Shown here: in pieces, positions 1-8,653 of the stretch | Layout of the letters: each line of letters starts with the position of its first letter | How positions within the stretch are numbered: the first letter of the stretch is position 1 | Source of the DNA: an uncultured Psychromonas sp. | Lineage (GTDB): Bacteria; Pseudomonadota; Gammaproteobacteria; Enterobacterales; Psychromonadaceae | DNA: 64,000 nucleotides | Assembly: GCF_947489755.1 (NCBI RefSeq) | Contig: NZ_CANLFB010000003.1 | Location: 121,961-185,960, forward strand | Direction of reading: 5' to 3' | Made by a program: the position numbers and the translations under genes | The notes under the pieces: generated by a model | Databases searched by the model: none | Told to the model about the DNA's origin: nothing | What the model saw: only the letters and a program-made list of their open reading frames with translations

Positions 1-130
1 GAGTCGAGTCAGTCTCTCCTCTTGTTGAAGTATAAGCACTGGCCGTAACTGTTAATGACTGTTCTGCTATAGCCAAGCCCATAAATGAAATAAGGGACAA
101 TACAATCACGACATGCAGGCTAGGTTTCAT
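1..130 (-). CDS. 3D-domain secreted protein, N-terminal fragment
   Basis: An open frame reads off the left edge of the window on the minus strand; 43 codons are visible from an ATG whose first base is 130. An AAGGAA-like ribosome binding site lies just upstream. The first ~22 residues form a signal peptide (MKPSLHVVIV, a hydrophobic run, then AIA-E). The mature start, SLTVTASAYTSTRGETDST, resembles the opening of the 3D domain (named for three conserved Asp, related to the catalytic fold of MltA lytic transglycosylases). A cell-envelope, peptidoglycan-related role is inferred. The C-terminal part with most of the domain is outside the window, so the family call rests on a short match. Confidence 0.55.
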   Translation of the reverse strand, partial: MKPSLHVVIVLSLISFMGLAIAEQSLTVTASAYTSTRGETDST

Positions 131-187
131 TATCAATATTCCTTTATGTTTTATTTGTTTATTAATTACAAATCGTTACTGATAAAC

Positions 188-1030
188 CTAGTATTTAAAT
201 TGACTTGTTGCAAGTACGTCACCGTTTTGGTTTTGAAGTTCAACTTTCCACTGGCCGTGCATGTTTGACTGAATAAACTTACTAGAGTGACTTCTCCAAC
301 GGTTACCTATCACGCCTATGCGTACTTTCGCAATATTTTCATTATTCAAACTCCATTGATAATAGAGCGTGGTATTTTTTGAATCATCAACTTGAGAGAA
401 TGCATAGATTGTTGCAATGTTATTATCAAAAACAATGTCGTTGATAGTACCTACTGGTTCATTCGCTATTACATTTTGAGCAATTATAAAACGAGTAACA
501 GCTTCTGAGAGTATTTCTGTTTTAACCTGAGTGAACGGCATCATTGAGTTATTAGTTTCTGTTTCAGGTACATTAGCTGCCACAGTGTTTAAGGCTGCTG
601 ATGTATTATCTGTAATAGCTGATGTGATCTTTGAAAGCTCACTTTCTTTTGTATTAACAGGTATCGTATCGACATTGATATTTTCAATCGTTGCATCTTC
701 TAATCGAGCTTGTGCTGGTGGTACTTCTGTCTCGTTGGCTATGTGGGGTGTTGCTGCTGGAATAGCATTTTCTATTGCAGGTGGTTGAGAAGTGTTTGAT
801 GTTGAATCAGCATTGCTGGTTTGAGCCATTGCTGTGTGATTATCATCAGTATTATCTTGAGATAAATAAGAAGATCCATAATAAATAGTGCTGCCGATGG
901 CAATAAACACTAATAGAGAACACCCAATTATTCTCCCCCAGCGGTATTGGTACTTTTTTTCATCCTCAGTGAGACTATTTTGTTGTGGTTTAAAATTAAC
1001 ACGGATAGTAAATTTTTCCGATTCCTTCAT
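188..1030 (-). CDS. DUF2914 single-pass inner-membrane protein
   Basis: The 280-residue protein has a basic cytoplasmic N-terminus (~1-33), one transmembrane helix (~34-52), a long low-complexity Ser/Thr/Asn/Ala/Glu-rich linker (~55-170) and a C-terminal domain (~175-280). The C-terminal domain matches DUF2914: an F-x-A-Q start, a central YYQWSLNNE strand, the NRWRSHSSK motif, and GQWKVEL followed by DVLATSQF. This layout suggests a periplasmic sensor or binding domain tethered by a flexible linker, but no function is established for the family. It lies 57 bp downstream of the start of the 3D-domain gene's neighbour region and is read in the same direction. The start ATG at 1030 is followed by a charged segment, as expected for a type II membrane protein. 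Confidence 0.7.
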   Translation of the reverse strand: MKESEKFTIRVNFKPQQNSLTEDEKKYQYRWGRIIGCSLLVFIAIGSTIYYGSSYLSQDNTDDNHTAMAQTSNADSTSNTSQPPAIENAIPAATPHIANETEVPPAQARLEDATIENINVDTIPVNTKESELSKITSAITDNTSAALNTVAANVPETETNNSMMPFTQVKTEILSEAVTRFIIAQNVIANEPVGTINDIVFDNNIATIYAFSQVDDSKNTTLYYQWSLNNENIAKVRIGVIGNRWRSHSSKFIQSNMHGQWKVELQNQNGDVLATSQFKY

Positions 1031-1277
1031 GTTTTTGATCTCACTGAGGTTTTGTCGAATAGTATGGTATTGGATTATTAATATAAATAATAATTCAGAT
1101 GTTTTCTTAGGTTACATTCTCCTAATGTGATTATTATTTTACTTATTTAGTACATATTTACTACTTTTCTAAGTCTAAATCGTTAAATAGGTTAATGTTA
1201 TTTTTATTGAAGGTTAATCTGACATTTAAAATGTGGCGATAGCTTAATGATAGAATAGGCAAAATTGGAAAGAGGAA

Positions 1278-1337
1278 ACACATTAACATTGAGTTGTTGT
1301 ACGGATAAGTGCACTGAAAAAACGTATGTTAATGTGT
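1278..1337. repeat. perfect 12-bp inverted repeat
   Basis: ACACATTAACAT (1278-1289) and its exact reverse complement ATGTTAATGTGT (1326-1337) are separated by 36 bp. The pair sits 12 bp beyond the stop codon of the DUF938 gene, in the ~320-bp gap before the DUF2914 gene. There is no T-run on the minus strand, so it is not a classical terminator. It could be a structured 3' end or a protein binding pair. Nothing else was seen in this gap. Confidence 0.5.
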
Positions 1338-1349
1338 GGTTAGAATGGA

Positions 1350-1985
1350 TTATAAGTGACTGTTTACCTTGCTTTTTAAAGCATTTTTTCGAAAGTACAA
1401 TAATTGATTGTTAGCAGGCATTACGTGATCTTTTATTAGACTAAGATTTGCTGAGCTAGCCAACATTAAAATGTCTTCAATGTTACGAATGCCGCTGTCT
1501 TTATCTCTTTCTTTTAGCCACAAATCAAAACTTTCATTGCTGTCGCTAGTATATTTTCCTTTATATTTAAAAGGGCCATAAATACAAACGTGAGCGCTAT
1601 CAGTTAAATTTTTTGCAATACCTTCAAAGAATTTAATCACTAATGGCCAACTTATTATATGTAATGTATTCGCAGTAAACAGTGCATCTATTGGTAATGC
1701 TTGGTTTGGAATGGGCCAATCTTCATTTAAATCGACGACGATAGGCTTTTCAACATTCACTAAATTACTTTCATCTAACCATTCATTAATGCCATTATGA
1801 TTGATGAGTAAATCACTAGTCTGCCAAGTCAAGTGTGCTAAATGTTGAGCAAAGAAAACCGCGTGTTGTCCTGTCCCTGAACCAATTTCTAATACATGTT
1901 TATTAGACGCGAATAGAGACGTTAACAGTGTGAGGATAGGTTGTTTGTTATTGTCAGATGCTTGGGAAAAAGGTTTATTAGTCAT
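1350..1985 (-). CDS. DUF938 SAM-dependent methyltransferase
   Basis: This 211-residue protein has the DUF938 architecture. Motif I of the Rossmann methyltransferase fold is VLEIGSGTGQHA (~32-43), followed by the family-specific WQTSDLL segment, the acidic IVVDLNEDWP motif, and the FTANTLHIISW strand (~105-115). The family's GPFKY-x-G and FD-WL segments (~140-165) are also present. Members are cytosolic methyltransferases of unknown substrate. The gene starts only 2 bp after the stop of the FemAB-like gene on the same strand, so the two are very probably co-transcribed and translationally coupled. Confidence 0.85.
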   Translation of the reverse strand: MTNKPFSQASDNNKQPILTLLTSLFASNKHVLEIGSGTGQHAVFFAQHLAHLTWQTSDLLINHNGINEWLDESNLVNVEKPIVVDLNEDWPIPNQALPIDALFTANTLHIISWPLVIKFFEGIAKNLTDSAHVCIYGPFKYKGKYTSDSNESFDLWLKERDKDSGIRNIEDILMLASSANLSLIKDHVMPANNQLLYFRKNALKSKVNSHL

Positions 1986-1987
1986 TT

Positions 1988-3115
1988 TTAATCTAATTTT
2001 TTGAAGGGTAAGAATTCACGACATTGTGCTTGGTAGATTAGCATATGGCTTTGCTCTTGTTGACAAAAATCTTTGATCGCATCTTTAAAGCTAGGATGCA
2101 TTATCCAATGATAAGAGTAAGTGAGGATAGGTTCAAAACCTCTTTGAATTTTATGTTCACCCTGAGTACCTGGATTAAAGCTTGTTAGGTTATTTTCAAT
2201 ACAAAACTCTATTCCTTGATAATAACAAAGTTCAAAATGTAAATTATTATAGTATTCAGTACACCCCCAATAACGCCCGTATAGCTGGGAGTCATCATAA
2301 AAAAATAATGCACAGGCAATATCTTCTTGGCCATTATCTGCGATCATTAATAATATATTACCTGTCATTTTACTGACTATTTCTTGAAAAAACGTGGCAT
2401 TTAAATGAGGCTGGTGGCCTCGTTTTAAATAGGTTAATTGATAGGTTAAATAAAAGAAATCTAAGTCTTTCTGTGTGATTTGATGACTTAGCAATCGTCG
2501 AATGTTAATGCCTTGTTGAGCCACAGATAGTCTTTCTTTACGTGTACTTCTTCTTTTACGTGATGTGAAAGTATTAAGGAAGTCATCGAAGTTTTTATAA
2601 TGACGATTAAACCAATGAAATTGTACGGTATTTCGCTGATAAACATCTTCAGGTAATGTTGTTTTAATCTGATCGCAATACAATAAATGCCAACTGTTAA
2701 TTTGTTCTTGTTCGCAATATTGTATGAGCGGTTCAAACACATCACATAAGTCTAGATCTGGTGATAATAATTTATCACTATTGACAGGAGTAAAAGGAAT
2801 CGTCGCCACCAATTTTGGGTAATAATCAATGTTGTATCTTTTAAATGCATCTGCCCAATCCCAATCAAAAACATACTCACCCCATGAGTGACTTTTTAAA
2901 TACATTGGCATAATTGCTAGGACATCATCCTCTGCTTTTGCGACTAAGTGATGGGGCTGCCATCCTTGCTGAGAACTAACGGATTGACTATTCTCAAGTG
3001 CCTTAAAAAAATCATAGTGAAGAAAAGGGCAGGTTGAGTTGTTTAACTTGTTCCAATCATTCTCATTGATATTTTCAATAGCATTAACGAAGTGAATGTT
3101 TATGTGGGTGGTCAA
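1988..3115 (-). CDS. FemAB-like GNAT-superfamily protein (DUF482)
   Basis: The 375-residue protein matches the DUF482/FemAB_like family, a GNAT-fold group often annotated as a peptidogalycan biosynthesis protein. Visible hallmarks are the N-terminal PFLHYDFFKALE segment (~30-41), an AIMPMYLKSHSWGEYVFDWDWADA block (seen in two adjoining parts, ~68-92), a basic RKRRSTRKER stretch (~185-195), and the C-terminal FNPGTQGEHK-x-QRGF motif (~313-328). The substrate is unknown; aminoacyl or acyl transfer is inferred from the fold. It is the first gene of a two-gene minus-strand operon with the DUF938 methyltransferase. The region upstream is shared with the divergent SOUL gene. Confidence 0.8.
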   Translation of the reverse strand: MTTHINIHFVNAIENINENDWNKLNNSTCPFLHYDFFKALENSQSVSSQQGWQPHHLVAKAEDDVLAIMPMYLKSHSWGEYVFDWDWADAFKRYNIDYYPKLVATIPFTPVNSDKLLSPDLDLCDVFEPLIQYCEQEQINSWHLLYCDQIKTTLPEDVYQRNTVQFHWFNRHYKNFDDFLNTFTSRKRRSTRKERLSVAQQGINIRRLLSHQITQKDLDFFYLTYQLTYLKRGHQPHLNATFFQEIVSKMTGNILLMIADNGQEDIACALFFYDDSQLYGRYWGCTEYYNNLHFELCYYQGIEFCIENNLTSFNPGTQGEHKIQRGFEPILTYSYHWIMHPSFKDAIKDFCQQEQSHMLIYQAQCREFLPFKKLD

Positions 3116-3417
3116 TTGAAACTCCCTAATTGCGCTCTGCTAAAGCTCATTGTTAATAAGTAATGTGACTGTGACTTTAAAACTGTTTGTATTGATTGGC
3201 TAGCATACCGCGATAAGAATAGAAGTTAGATAAAATTTTACCCTTATATCGACGTTAGTACGTTTTTGAACGCTAATCGGTATCTAAATGAATATTGTAG
3301 CGTGCAGCGTGATCTGCTTGAGTTTTATATTCGTATTTAAACTTTATTGAGGTTAAAAAAGTATCAATCTAAAAATTTTTTAGTTGAATTAAAGTGATCA
3401 ATTTAAGGCTAATGTTA
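3116..3417. other. divergent intergenic promoter region
   Basis: About 300 bp separate the FemAB-like gene (minus) from the SOUL-family gene (plus). It must contain both promoters. No strong consensus box, repeat or small gene was recognised. AAGG at 3405-3408 is the likely ribosome binding site for the SOUL gene. Confidence 0.4.
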
Positions 3418-4053
3418 ATGAAATATGCAAAGCAAAATATAGTGAACGTTTTATTGGTAATCACTTTTACGACAATAAGCACCGGAGGCGCAATGGCGGC
3501 AGAAGAAGCTAAATATGAAGTTATTCATCAAGAAAACGATTTTCAAGTACGACATTATCAACCTCATATTGTTGCTGAGACCCTCGTAGATAGTGAATTT
3601 GAAGAGGCAGGAATTGAAGCATTTCAACGTTTGTTTAAATATATTTCTGGTAATAATACTGCTAAACAAAACATCGATATGACGGCATCAGTTAGCCAAG
3701 AAACCGGAGGCGAAAAAATCGATATGACATCACCAGTCGGGCAGCAAAGTATTAACGATCGTTGGGCTGTTAGTTTTATGATGCCTGCGTCTTCATCTTA
3801 TAAGACGCTTCCCGAACCTAATGATAGTCAGGTTGTATTAAAACAAGTACCTGAACGGTTTATCGCTTCTATTGAATACTCTGGTTTTTGGAGTGAAGAA
3901 TTATATAAAGAGAATAAAAGTGAATTACAAACCTGGATAAGTAAAAAGGGTTACCAAGTCATAGGTGAACCTATTTGGGCTCGTTATAATGACCCATTTA
4001 CGCTTTGGTTCTTAAGACGCAATGAGATTCTTATTCCTATTGAAGCCCCTTAA
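3418..4053 (+). CDS. SOUL family haem-binding protein, exported
   Basis: The protein has a signal peptide (MKYAKQNIVNVLLVITFTTI to GGAMAA) followed by a full SOUL domain: YEVIHQENDFQVRHYQPH, EAGIEAFQRLFKYISGNN, the repeated IDMTAS/IDMTSP motif, WAVSFMMP and the C-terminal WARYNDPFTLWFLRRNEI. SOUL proteins bind haem or tetrapyrroles; in bacteria the role is poorly defined. Export to the periplasm is inferred from the leader. The start is ambiguous: GTG 3394, ATG 3412 and ATG 3418 are all in frame. ATG 3418 is chosen because AAGG (3405-3408) is well spaced for it. The gene is monocistronic in appearance. Confidence 0.85.
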   Translation: MKYAKQNIVNVLLVITFTTISTGGAMAAEEAKYEVIHQENDFQVRHYQPHIVAETLVDSEFEEAGIEAFQRLFKYISGNNTAKQNIDMTASVSQETGGEKIDMTSPVGQQSINDRWAVSFMMPASSSYKTLPEPNDSQVVLKQVPERFIASIEYSGFWSEELYKENKSELQTWISKKGYQVIGEPIWARYNDPFTLWFLRRNEILIPIEAP

Positions 4054-4522
4054 ATTAGCCAGCGATAATCTGCGCTAATAAATTGAAACATATAATGAAA
4101 ATCGATGTGTTGCTTAATAAGCTAAGTAGTAATACATCGATTTATAACAACTTGCTTTATTAAAAATAACTTTTGATAACTTACTATTCCCAATATCATA
4201 CTGCTCGCTATATCCCTTATTTATGAAACCTGTCGTTAAAATAAGCTAATTATTCATTGAATATAAGGTACTTAAATTAAGTGCTTTTGCTCTTCAGACT
4301 GCTTAATGTGGAATATGATATCTGTAGAGACAATATAAGTGATATAATGATCAGTCACTTATGACTTAAATGAATAAAGTTAATTGGTTTTGCTATCATT
4401 TAAATTAATATTTTAAAGTAATGTTTTTAAAGTAATGATCAATGCTATAGACAGGCTTTGTCAAATACGAAAAAACATAAGTGTTCGCTGTATGTTATTA
4501 AATCAAAGCAGGTTAGATTTAC
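4054..4522. other. intergenic region with an 8-bp inverted repeat
   Basis: This 470-bp gap holds no convincing gene. ATAAGTGA (4335-4342) and TCACTTAT (4355-4362) form an inverted repeat with a 12-bp loop, about 160 bp upstream of the thioesterase start. It could be a regulator site or a hairpin in a long leader. No promoter could be assigned. Confidence 0.35.
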
Positions 4523-4921
4523 ATGAGTAATAAAATATATCATCACCCCGTGCAGATCTATTATGAAGATACAGATCATTCAGGTGTGGTTTATCATCCT
4601 AATTTTTTAAAATATTTTGAACGTGCGCGTGAACATGTGATTGATAGTCAATTGTTAAATCGGTTATGGACTGAGCAAGGGATCGGCTTTGCTGTTTATA
4701 AGGCTAATATGATCTTTCAAGAAGGGGTCGAGTTTGCCGAAGTATGTGATATTCGCACCAGTCTTATCATTGAAGGTAAATATAAAACATTATGGCGACA
4801 AGAAGTCTGGCGTCCTAATGCGACTCGACCAGCAGTGATTGGGGATATCGAAATGGTCTGTTTAGATAAAGATAAACAGCTGCAACCGATCCCCAATGAA
4901 ATTTTAGCGTTGTTGATATAG
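4523..4921 (+). CDS. YbgC/FadM-type hot-dog acyl-CoA thioesterase
   Basis: The 132-residue protein is a single hot-dog domain of the 4HBT class. It shows the signature YYEDTDHSGVVYHPNFLKYF followed by ERARE (~14-38), where the Asp of DTD is the expected catalytic residue, then the FAVYKANMIFQEGVEFAE strand pair and a short C-terminus. The family hydrolyses acyl-CoA or acyl-ACP thioesters in the cytosol. Unlike E. coli ybgC it is not next to tolQRA, so it may not be the Tol-Pal-associated copy. The position close to pfaE and in the same window as the PUFA synthase makes a role in acyl release possible but unproven. Confidence 0.85.
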   Translation: MSNKIYHHPVQIYYEDTDHSGVVYHPNFLKYFERAREHVIDSQLLNRLWTEQGIGFAVYKANMIFQEGVEFAEVCDIRTSLIIEGKYKTLWRQEVWRPNATRPAVIGDIEMVCLDKDKQLQPIPNEILALLI

Positions 4922-4960
4922 CTTTATAGATAAATTATTAATTAATAGAGCGACGTTATT

Positions 4961-5030
4961 ACTTAGTTGACGGATTAAGTACTTAGTTGATGCATTAAGT
5001 GCTCAGTTTATTGATTAAGTACTTAGTTGA
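4961..5030. repeat. 20-bp tandem repeat, about 3.5 copies
   Basis: Units start at 4961, 4981, 5001 and 5021. Copies 1, 2 and 4 open with ACTTAGTTGA and copies 1-3 close with ATTAAGT; copy 3 is diverged in its first half. The tract lies in the 440-bp non-coding gap between the thioesterase and PilZ genes. Its period is not a multiple of three and no ORF crosses it. The rest of the gap shows nothing recognisable. Confidence 0.8.
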
Positions 5031-5361
5031 CATCATTATCCATATTCAGCTAATTAACCTCAACTCTGCTTAACCAAATAGAAAGTCCATTTAAAATAAT
5101 TGGGTTATAATTTTTTATTATACAATACTGCTAGTTGTGCGTAGAGCAAGGCAAATTATTGAAGTCATAACGGGTTATTGGGCAATAATTTAATGTAGAA
5201 AGTCACTTAAATAGCGGTGTTGTATTGCTTTTGATATTCGGAACTGAGGTTAATTACTATTATGCAATGTTACGTTTCTCTCAAACTTGTGATAATTACT
5301 ATTTCAAACTTGCAGAAATGTTATTTTTAAGTCATTTTGGTACTTTAAAAAAGGGATAATT

Positions 5362-5655
5362 ATGATTTTTGCACAAAATGAACAGCGCTCATTTCATCGA
5401 ATGGAAATTAATTTACCTATTGAGATAATCAAAGGTGAAAAAACCTATCATGGTGTTTGTAGTGATTTAAGCAGTACAGGCATGCGAATCTCGCTTCAAA
5501 CAACTGAGTTAAATGAAGGCGATGAGGTGACTATTCACCTTAGTACTGAAGATAAGCGTTTCCCACCATTAAATGCAACGGCTAAGTTGTTGCGTGTTAT
5601 TAAATCTGAAGATGGTAACCTTTCTGCTGCCGTTGAGTTTATAGATTTAGAGTAG
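5362..5655 (+). CDS. PilZ domain c-di-GMP-binding protein
   Basis: The 97-residue protein is a stand-alone PilZ domain. The c-di-GMP-binding arginine motif R-x-x-x-R appears as RSFHR (~9-13), and the D-x-S-x-x-G motif as DLSSTG (~34-39). The remaining strands (VTIHLS, NATAKLLRVI, LSAAVEFIDLE) complete the small beta-barrel. It probably acts as a soluble c-di-GMP receptor controlling motility, surface attachment or exopolysaccharide, but its partner cannot be read from the context. AAAAGGGA at ~5349-5356 is the ribosome binding site. It converges on pfaE with a 45-bp gap. Confidence 0.88.
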   Translation: MIFAQNEQRSFHRMEINLPIEIIKGEKTYHGVCSDLSSTGMRISLQTTELNEGDEVTIHLSTEDKRFPPLNATAKLLRVIKSEDGNLSAAVEFIDLE

Positions 5656-5700
5656 GGTTTATTGTTTTTATATGATAGTTTTTTTGTTGAAGCTGTCTTT

Positions 5701-6450
5701 TTAAATATTTATTAGATGGCTAGCATCAAAATATTGAATAGTTTGTTTTTGTTGACTGGCTCGGCATATCGCTAATGATTGTTCATTAAACATTGTCTGG
5801 TGACACTGCCAAGATGAATTTTCATCTAACGTGTAATGGTGATTAAAATTGACCTTAATGTTATTCGAAAGGCGATTATTAAGATCAAAGTAAAAGCTAT
5901 CTAACCCTAAACCGATTCCAATCCCCGTTGCCTTTACAAAGGCTTCTTTCAATGTCCATACTTCAAAAAAACGTTGCTGCTTTTCTTTACCCTGTAAATA
6001 ACAAAGAGCTTCATGTTCTTGTTTTGCAAAATAACGTCGACTAATTGGTTCAATACTGATCTTTCGTGTTGGGCTTTCTATATCACAACCAATTTCATCG
6101 TTAACACAAATGGCCATGATAATGAGTTCATTGTTATGACTTAGGTTAAAGCGTAGATTATTTATATTATTAACTAACGCAGGTTTACCGTGTTGACTAC
6201 GTATAAATTTTAAGGATTTGGGATCGGTATTAGTATATTTGGATAATATTAAGCGACATAGTGATCGAGAAACTGTCGCGGTATGTTGTGCCGCTTTGTT
6301 CTTATACTGTTGAAGCTTAAGTGTCTCTTCATCACTTAGCAAAGCGCATAATGATACCATTGCTTCAGTTGATAATCGATGAGGCTCAATAAACCATATA
6401 TCAATATGATTTATTTTTAAGGAGTGTAAAGAAGAGGGAATGAGAGTCAA
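5701..6450 (-). CDS. pfaE: 4'-phosphopantetheinyl transferase PfaE (Sfp type)
   Basis: The enzyme transfers 4'-phosphopantetheine from CoA to the serine of acyl carrier domains. At 249 residues it has the Sfp-type length. The Mg-binding motif IGCDIE places Asp123 and Glu125; the second motif WTLKEAFVKATG places Lys168, Glu169 and Lys173. An RFNLSHN segment (~100-106) supplies the usual Ser-His CoA contact. It is called PfaE because it is the only PPTase in a window carrying pfaABCD and PUFA synthases need an Sfp-type enzyme; this link is inference. It is monocistronic, about 26 kb from pfaA and on the opposite strand. A hairpin terminator lies directly upstream, so it must have its own promoter at 6451-6486 or just beyond. 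Confidence 0.85.
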   Translation of the reverse strand: MTLIPSSLHSLKINHIDIWFIEPHRLSTEAMVSLCALLSDEETLKLQQYKNKAAQHTATVSRSLCRLILSKYTNTDPKSLKFIRSQHGKPALVNNINNLRFNLSHNNELIIMAICVNDEIGCDIESPTRKISIEPISRRYFAKQEHEALCYLQGKEKQQRFFEVWTLKEAFVKATGIGIGLGLDSFYFDLNNRLSNNIKVNFNHHYTLDENSSWQCHQTMFNEQSLAICRASQQKQTIQYFDASHLINI

Positions 6451-6486
6451 TTAAATACCAGCTACAAAAATGAAAGACATAAAAGC

Positions 6487-6513
6487 AAAAAAGATAGCTA
6501 AGCTATCTTTTTT
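6487..6513. terminator. bidirectional intrinsic terminator
   Basis: AAAAAAGATAGCT, one base, then AGCTATCTTTTTT form an almost perfect palindrome flanked by A- and T-runs. It lies 27 bp past the stop of the DUF496 gene on the minus strand, separating it from pfaE. Confidence 0.85.
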
Positions 6514-6540
6514 AATCAATGTTAGGGCAGAATAAAACGA

Positions 6541-6843
6541 TTATTTAGTTGATTCTGGGCGTCTAAAAGCATTGATTTGTTTATTCACTTCACGACGTTC
6601 TTTTGATAATTCAGCACCAGTAATGATGTGATCGTCAACACGATCTTCATAGTCAGATTGCATGTTTTTGATGATATTAACAATATCTGCATGACTCATA
6701 TTAGGTGTGATGTATTCAGATAAATTTGTTAATAGATCTACACGTTTACGGTTATCACGGATTTTTTTCTCGTTATCAATGATTTCACGCTTTAGTTTAT
6801 TTTTACGGCGAGTGTTTTTTACCAATTCAAGAACAGTACTCAT
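6541..6843 (-). CDS. yeeX: DUF496 family protein (YeeX-like)
   Basis: This 100-residue protein closely follows the DUF496/YeeX pattern. It has [15 protein letters not shown] (~7-21), [14 protein letters not shown] (~25-38), [11 protein letters not shown] (~40-50), and the family hallmark [20 protein letters not shown] (~65-84). It is predicted to be entirely helical and highly charged, a small cytosolic coiled-coil protein of unknown role. The gene is read divergently from phoH and ends in a strong terminator at 6487-6513. The symbol follows the E. coli homologue and does not imply a known function. Confidence 0.85.
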   Translation of the reverse strand: MSTVLELVKNTRRKNKLKREIIDNEKKIRDNRKRVDLLTNLSEYITPNMSHADIVNIIKNMQSDYEDRVDDHIITGAELSKERREVNKQINAFRRPESTK

Positions 6844-7019
6844 TTATCACACCTTTTTATTTATACACTTAATGATTATTCAAATAGTAACAAATAATAT
6901 TATTCGTTTAATTAAATCAATAAATTGCTGATTTATACTTAGAGTTCAATTATACGCTGCATATTCATTTACGAAACCGATTTTTTAAAAAAATGTTAGA
7001 TAAATAACTTATTGTTGGA

Positions 7020-7060
7020 CTTTTATGATGCTTTTGTAAAAGATGGTAATGTCATAAAAG
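7020..7060. repeat. 9-bp inverted repeat upstream of phoH
   Basis: CTTTTATGA (7020-7028) and TCATAAAAG (7052-7060) flank a 23-bp loop in the divergent DUF496/phoH gap, ending 61 bp before the phoH start. It may be a leader hairpin or an operator. The rest of the gap is AT-rich without recognisable motifs. Confidence 0.4.
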
Positions 7061-7121
7061 CGTAATAACTTACTGTTTATATAAAAACTCCACTGCAACA
7101 TCATACTCAGAGGAATTATTC

Positions 7122-8501
7122 ATGACAGATATAGCACGTAAATTTTATATACTAGATACCAATGTTTTATTACATGAACCCTTAGCTTTATATTCCTTTC
7201 AAGAACACAACGTTGTCATTCCTATGACAGTATTAGAAGAATTAGACAGAATTAAAGATCGGCAAAAAGATGTTAGCCGGGACGCTCGTGTAGCGATTCG
7301 GAGCTTAGAGCAACTTTTTCAAGATGCGACGACAGAGCAAATTAGCCAAGGAGTAGAGATAGACCACAAAGGTGTTCAGCTAGGCGGTGTTATTTCTATT
7401 TTTGCTGACCATCATGCTTCGTTTGTGCAGGAGTCTTTTAGTGAGGACGAGCCCGATAATCGTATTATCAACGCTGCATTATATCTACAGAAAAGCAAAG
7501 CTCCTGCTAAAGTTGTTTTAGTGACTAAAGACATTAATATGCGCCTCAAAGCCAAAGGAGCGGGACTTAAATTTGTAGAAGATTATAGAACCGATCAAGT
7601 CATTGGTGATGTTGATTTATTAAGTAAAGGTTATCAAAAAGTAGAAGGACTATTTTGGGATAATATCAAAGAATGTGAAACCTTTAATCGTGGTGAAGAT
7701 ACTTACCATCAATTAAAATCAGACAAAATACATAACCCGTATACGAATCAATATGTGGTCGATGAAAAAAACGATTTTGTTGGAAAAATCACTGACCACT
7801 TTAAAGATGAAGTTGAGTTATTAGACATCGGTTATGATCGTTTAATGAATCAGCAGGCTTGGGGCATTACACCAAAGAATATATATCAAGGTATGGCAAT
7901 TAATGCATTATTAGATCCCAAAGTAGATTTAGTTATTCTAACGGGGCCGGCAGGTTGCGGAAAAACCTTGCTAGCGGTAGCCGCTGCACTTGAATTAGTG
8001 ATTGAAAATAAACAATACGATAAGATTATTGTGACACGTAATACACCTGATATTGCCGAGAATATTGGTTTTTTACCTGGAACGGAAGAAGAAAAAATGA
8101 TGCCTTGGTTAGCATCGGTCACCGATACATTAGAAGTGCTGCATAAAAACGATAATTGCAGCACCAGCTCTGTTAATTACATTATGGATAAAGCTAATAT
8201 CCAATTTAAATCTGTCAATTTCATGCGTGGTCGGAGTATCCAAAATAGCTTTGTCTTGCTCGATGAGTGTCAAAACTTAACCGCGTCGCAATTGAAAACA
8301 ATTATTACACGATGTGGGGAGGGCACTAAAATAGTCTGTTCAGGGAACCTTGCTCAAATTGATAGTAACTATCTTACACCTGTCACATCCGGGTTAACTT
8401 ATATCGTAGAGCGATTTAAAGATTTCGAAGGCAGTGCTAATATATTTCTGAATGGTGTGATGAGAAGCCGTTTAGCTGAGTTTGCTGAGGAGCATCTTTA
8501 A
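7122..8501 (+). CDS. PIN-PhoH family RNA-processing ATPase
   Basis: The 459-residue protein fuses an N-terminal PIN nuclease domain to a PhoH P-loop ATPase. The PIN domain opens with FYILDTNVLLHEP (~8-20), has PMTVLEELDRIK (~34-45) and the acidic TKDINMRLKA segment (~145-154). In the ATPase half, GPAGCGKTLLA (~275-285) is Walker A and LLDECQN (~380-386) is Walker B; the sensor segment GNLAQIDSNYLTP follows. PIN-PhoH proteins act on RNA as helicase/ribonuclease in other bacteria; here the same is inferred. GAGGAATT just upstream is the ribosome binding site. It is monocistronic and ends at a convergent terminator. Confidence 0.9.
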   Translation: MTDIARKFYILDTNVLLHEPLALYSFQEHNVVIPMTVLEELDRIKDRQKDVSRDARVAIRSLEQLFQDATTEQISQGVEIDHKGVQLGGVISIFADHHASFVQESFSEDEPDNRIINAALYLQKSKAPAKVVLVTKDINMRLKAKGAGLKFVEDYRTDQVIGDVDLLSKGYQKVEGLFWDNIKECETFNRGEDTYHQLKSDKIHNPYTNQYVVDEKNDFVGKITDHFKDEVELLDIGYDRLMNQQAWGITPKNIYQGMAINALLDPKVDLVILTGPAGCGKTLLAVAAALELVIENKQYDKIIVTRNTPDIAENIGFLPGTEEEKMMPWLASVTDTLEVLHKNDNCSTSSVNYIMDKANIQFKSVNFMRGRSIQNSFVLLDECQNLTASQLKTIITRCGEGTKIVCSGNLAQIDSNYLTPVTSGLTYIVERFKDFEGSANIFLNGVMRSRLAEFAEEHL

Positions 8502-8653
8502 TAGAAATTTAACGATAAATTATTCATGCAGTATTATTATAGAGCAGAAATGTGAATATCAGTGTTAATAAATAGAATTATAAGTCTTATTCATAAATTG
8601 TAGTTGGTAGGAAATGAATAATACCGCCTAACCTATTTAAAATGCATAGTCGG

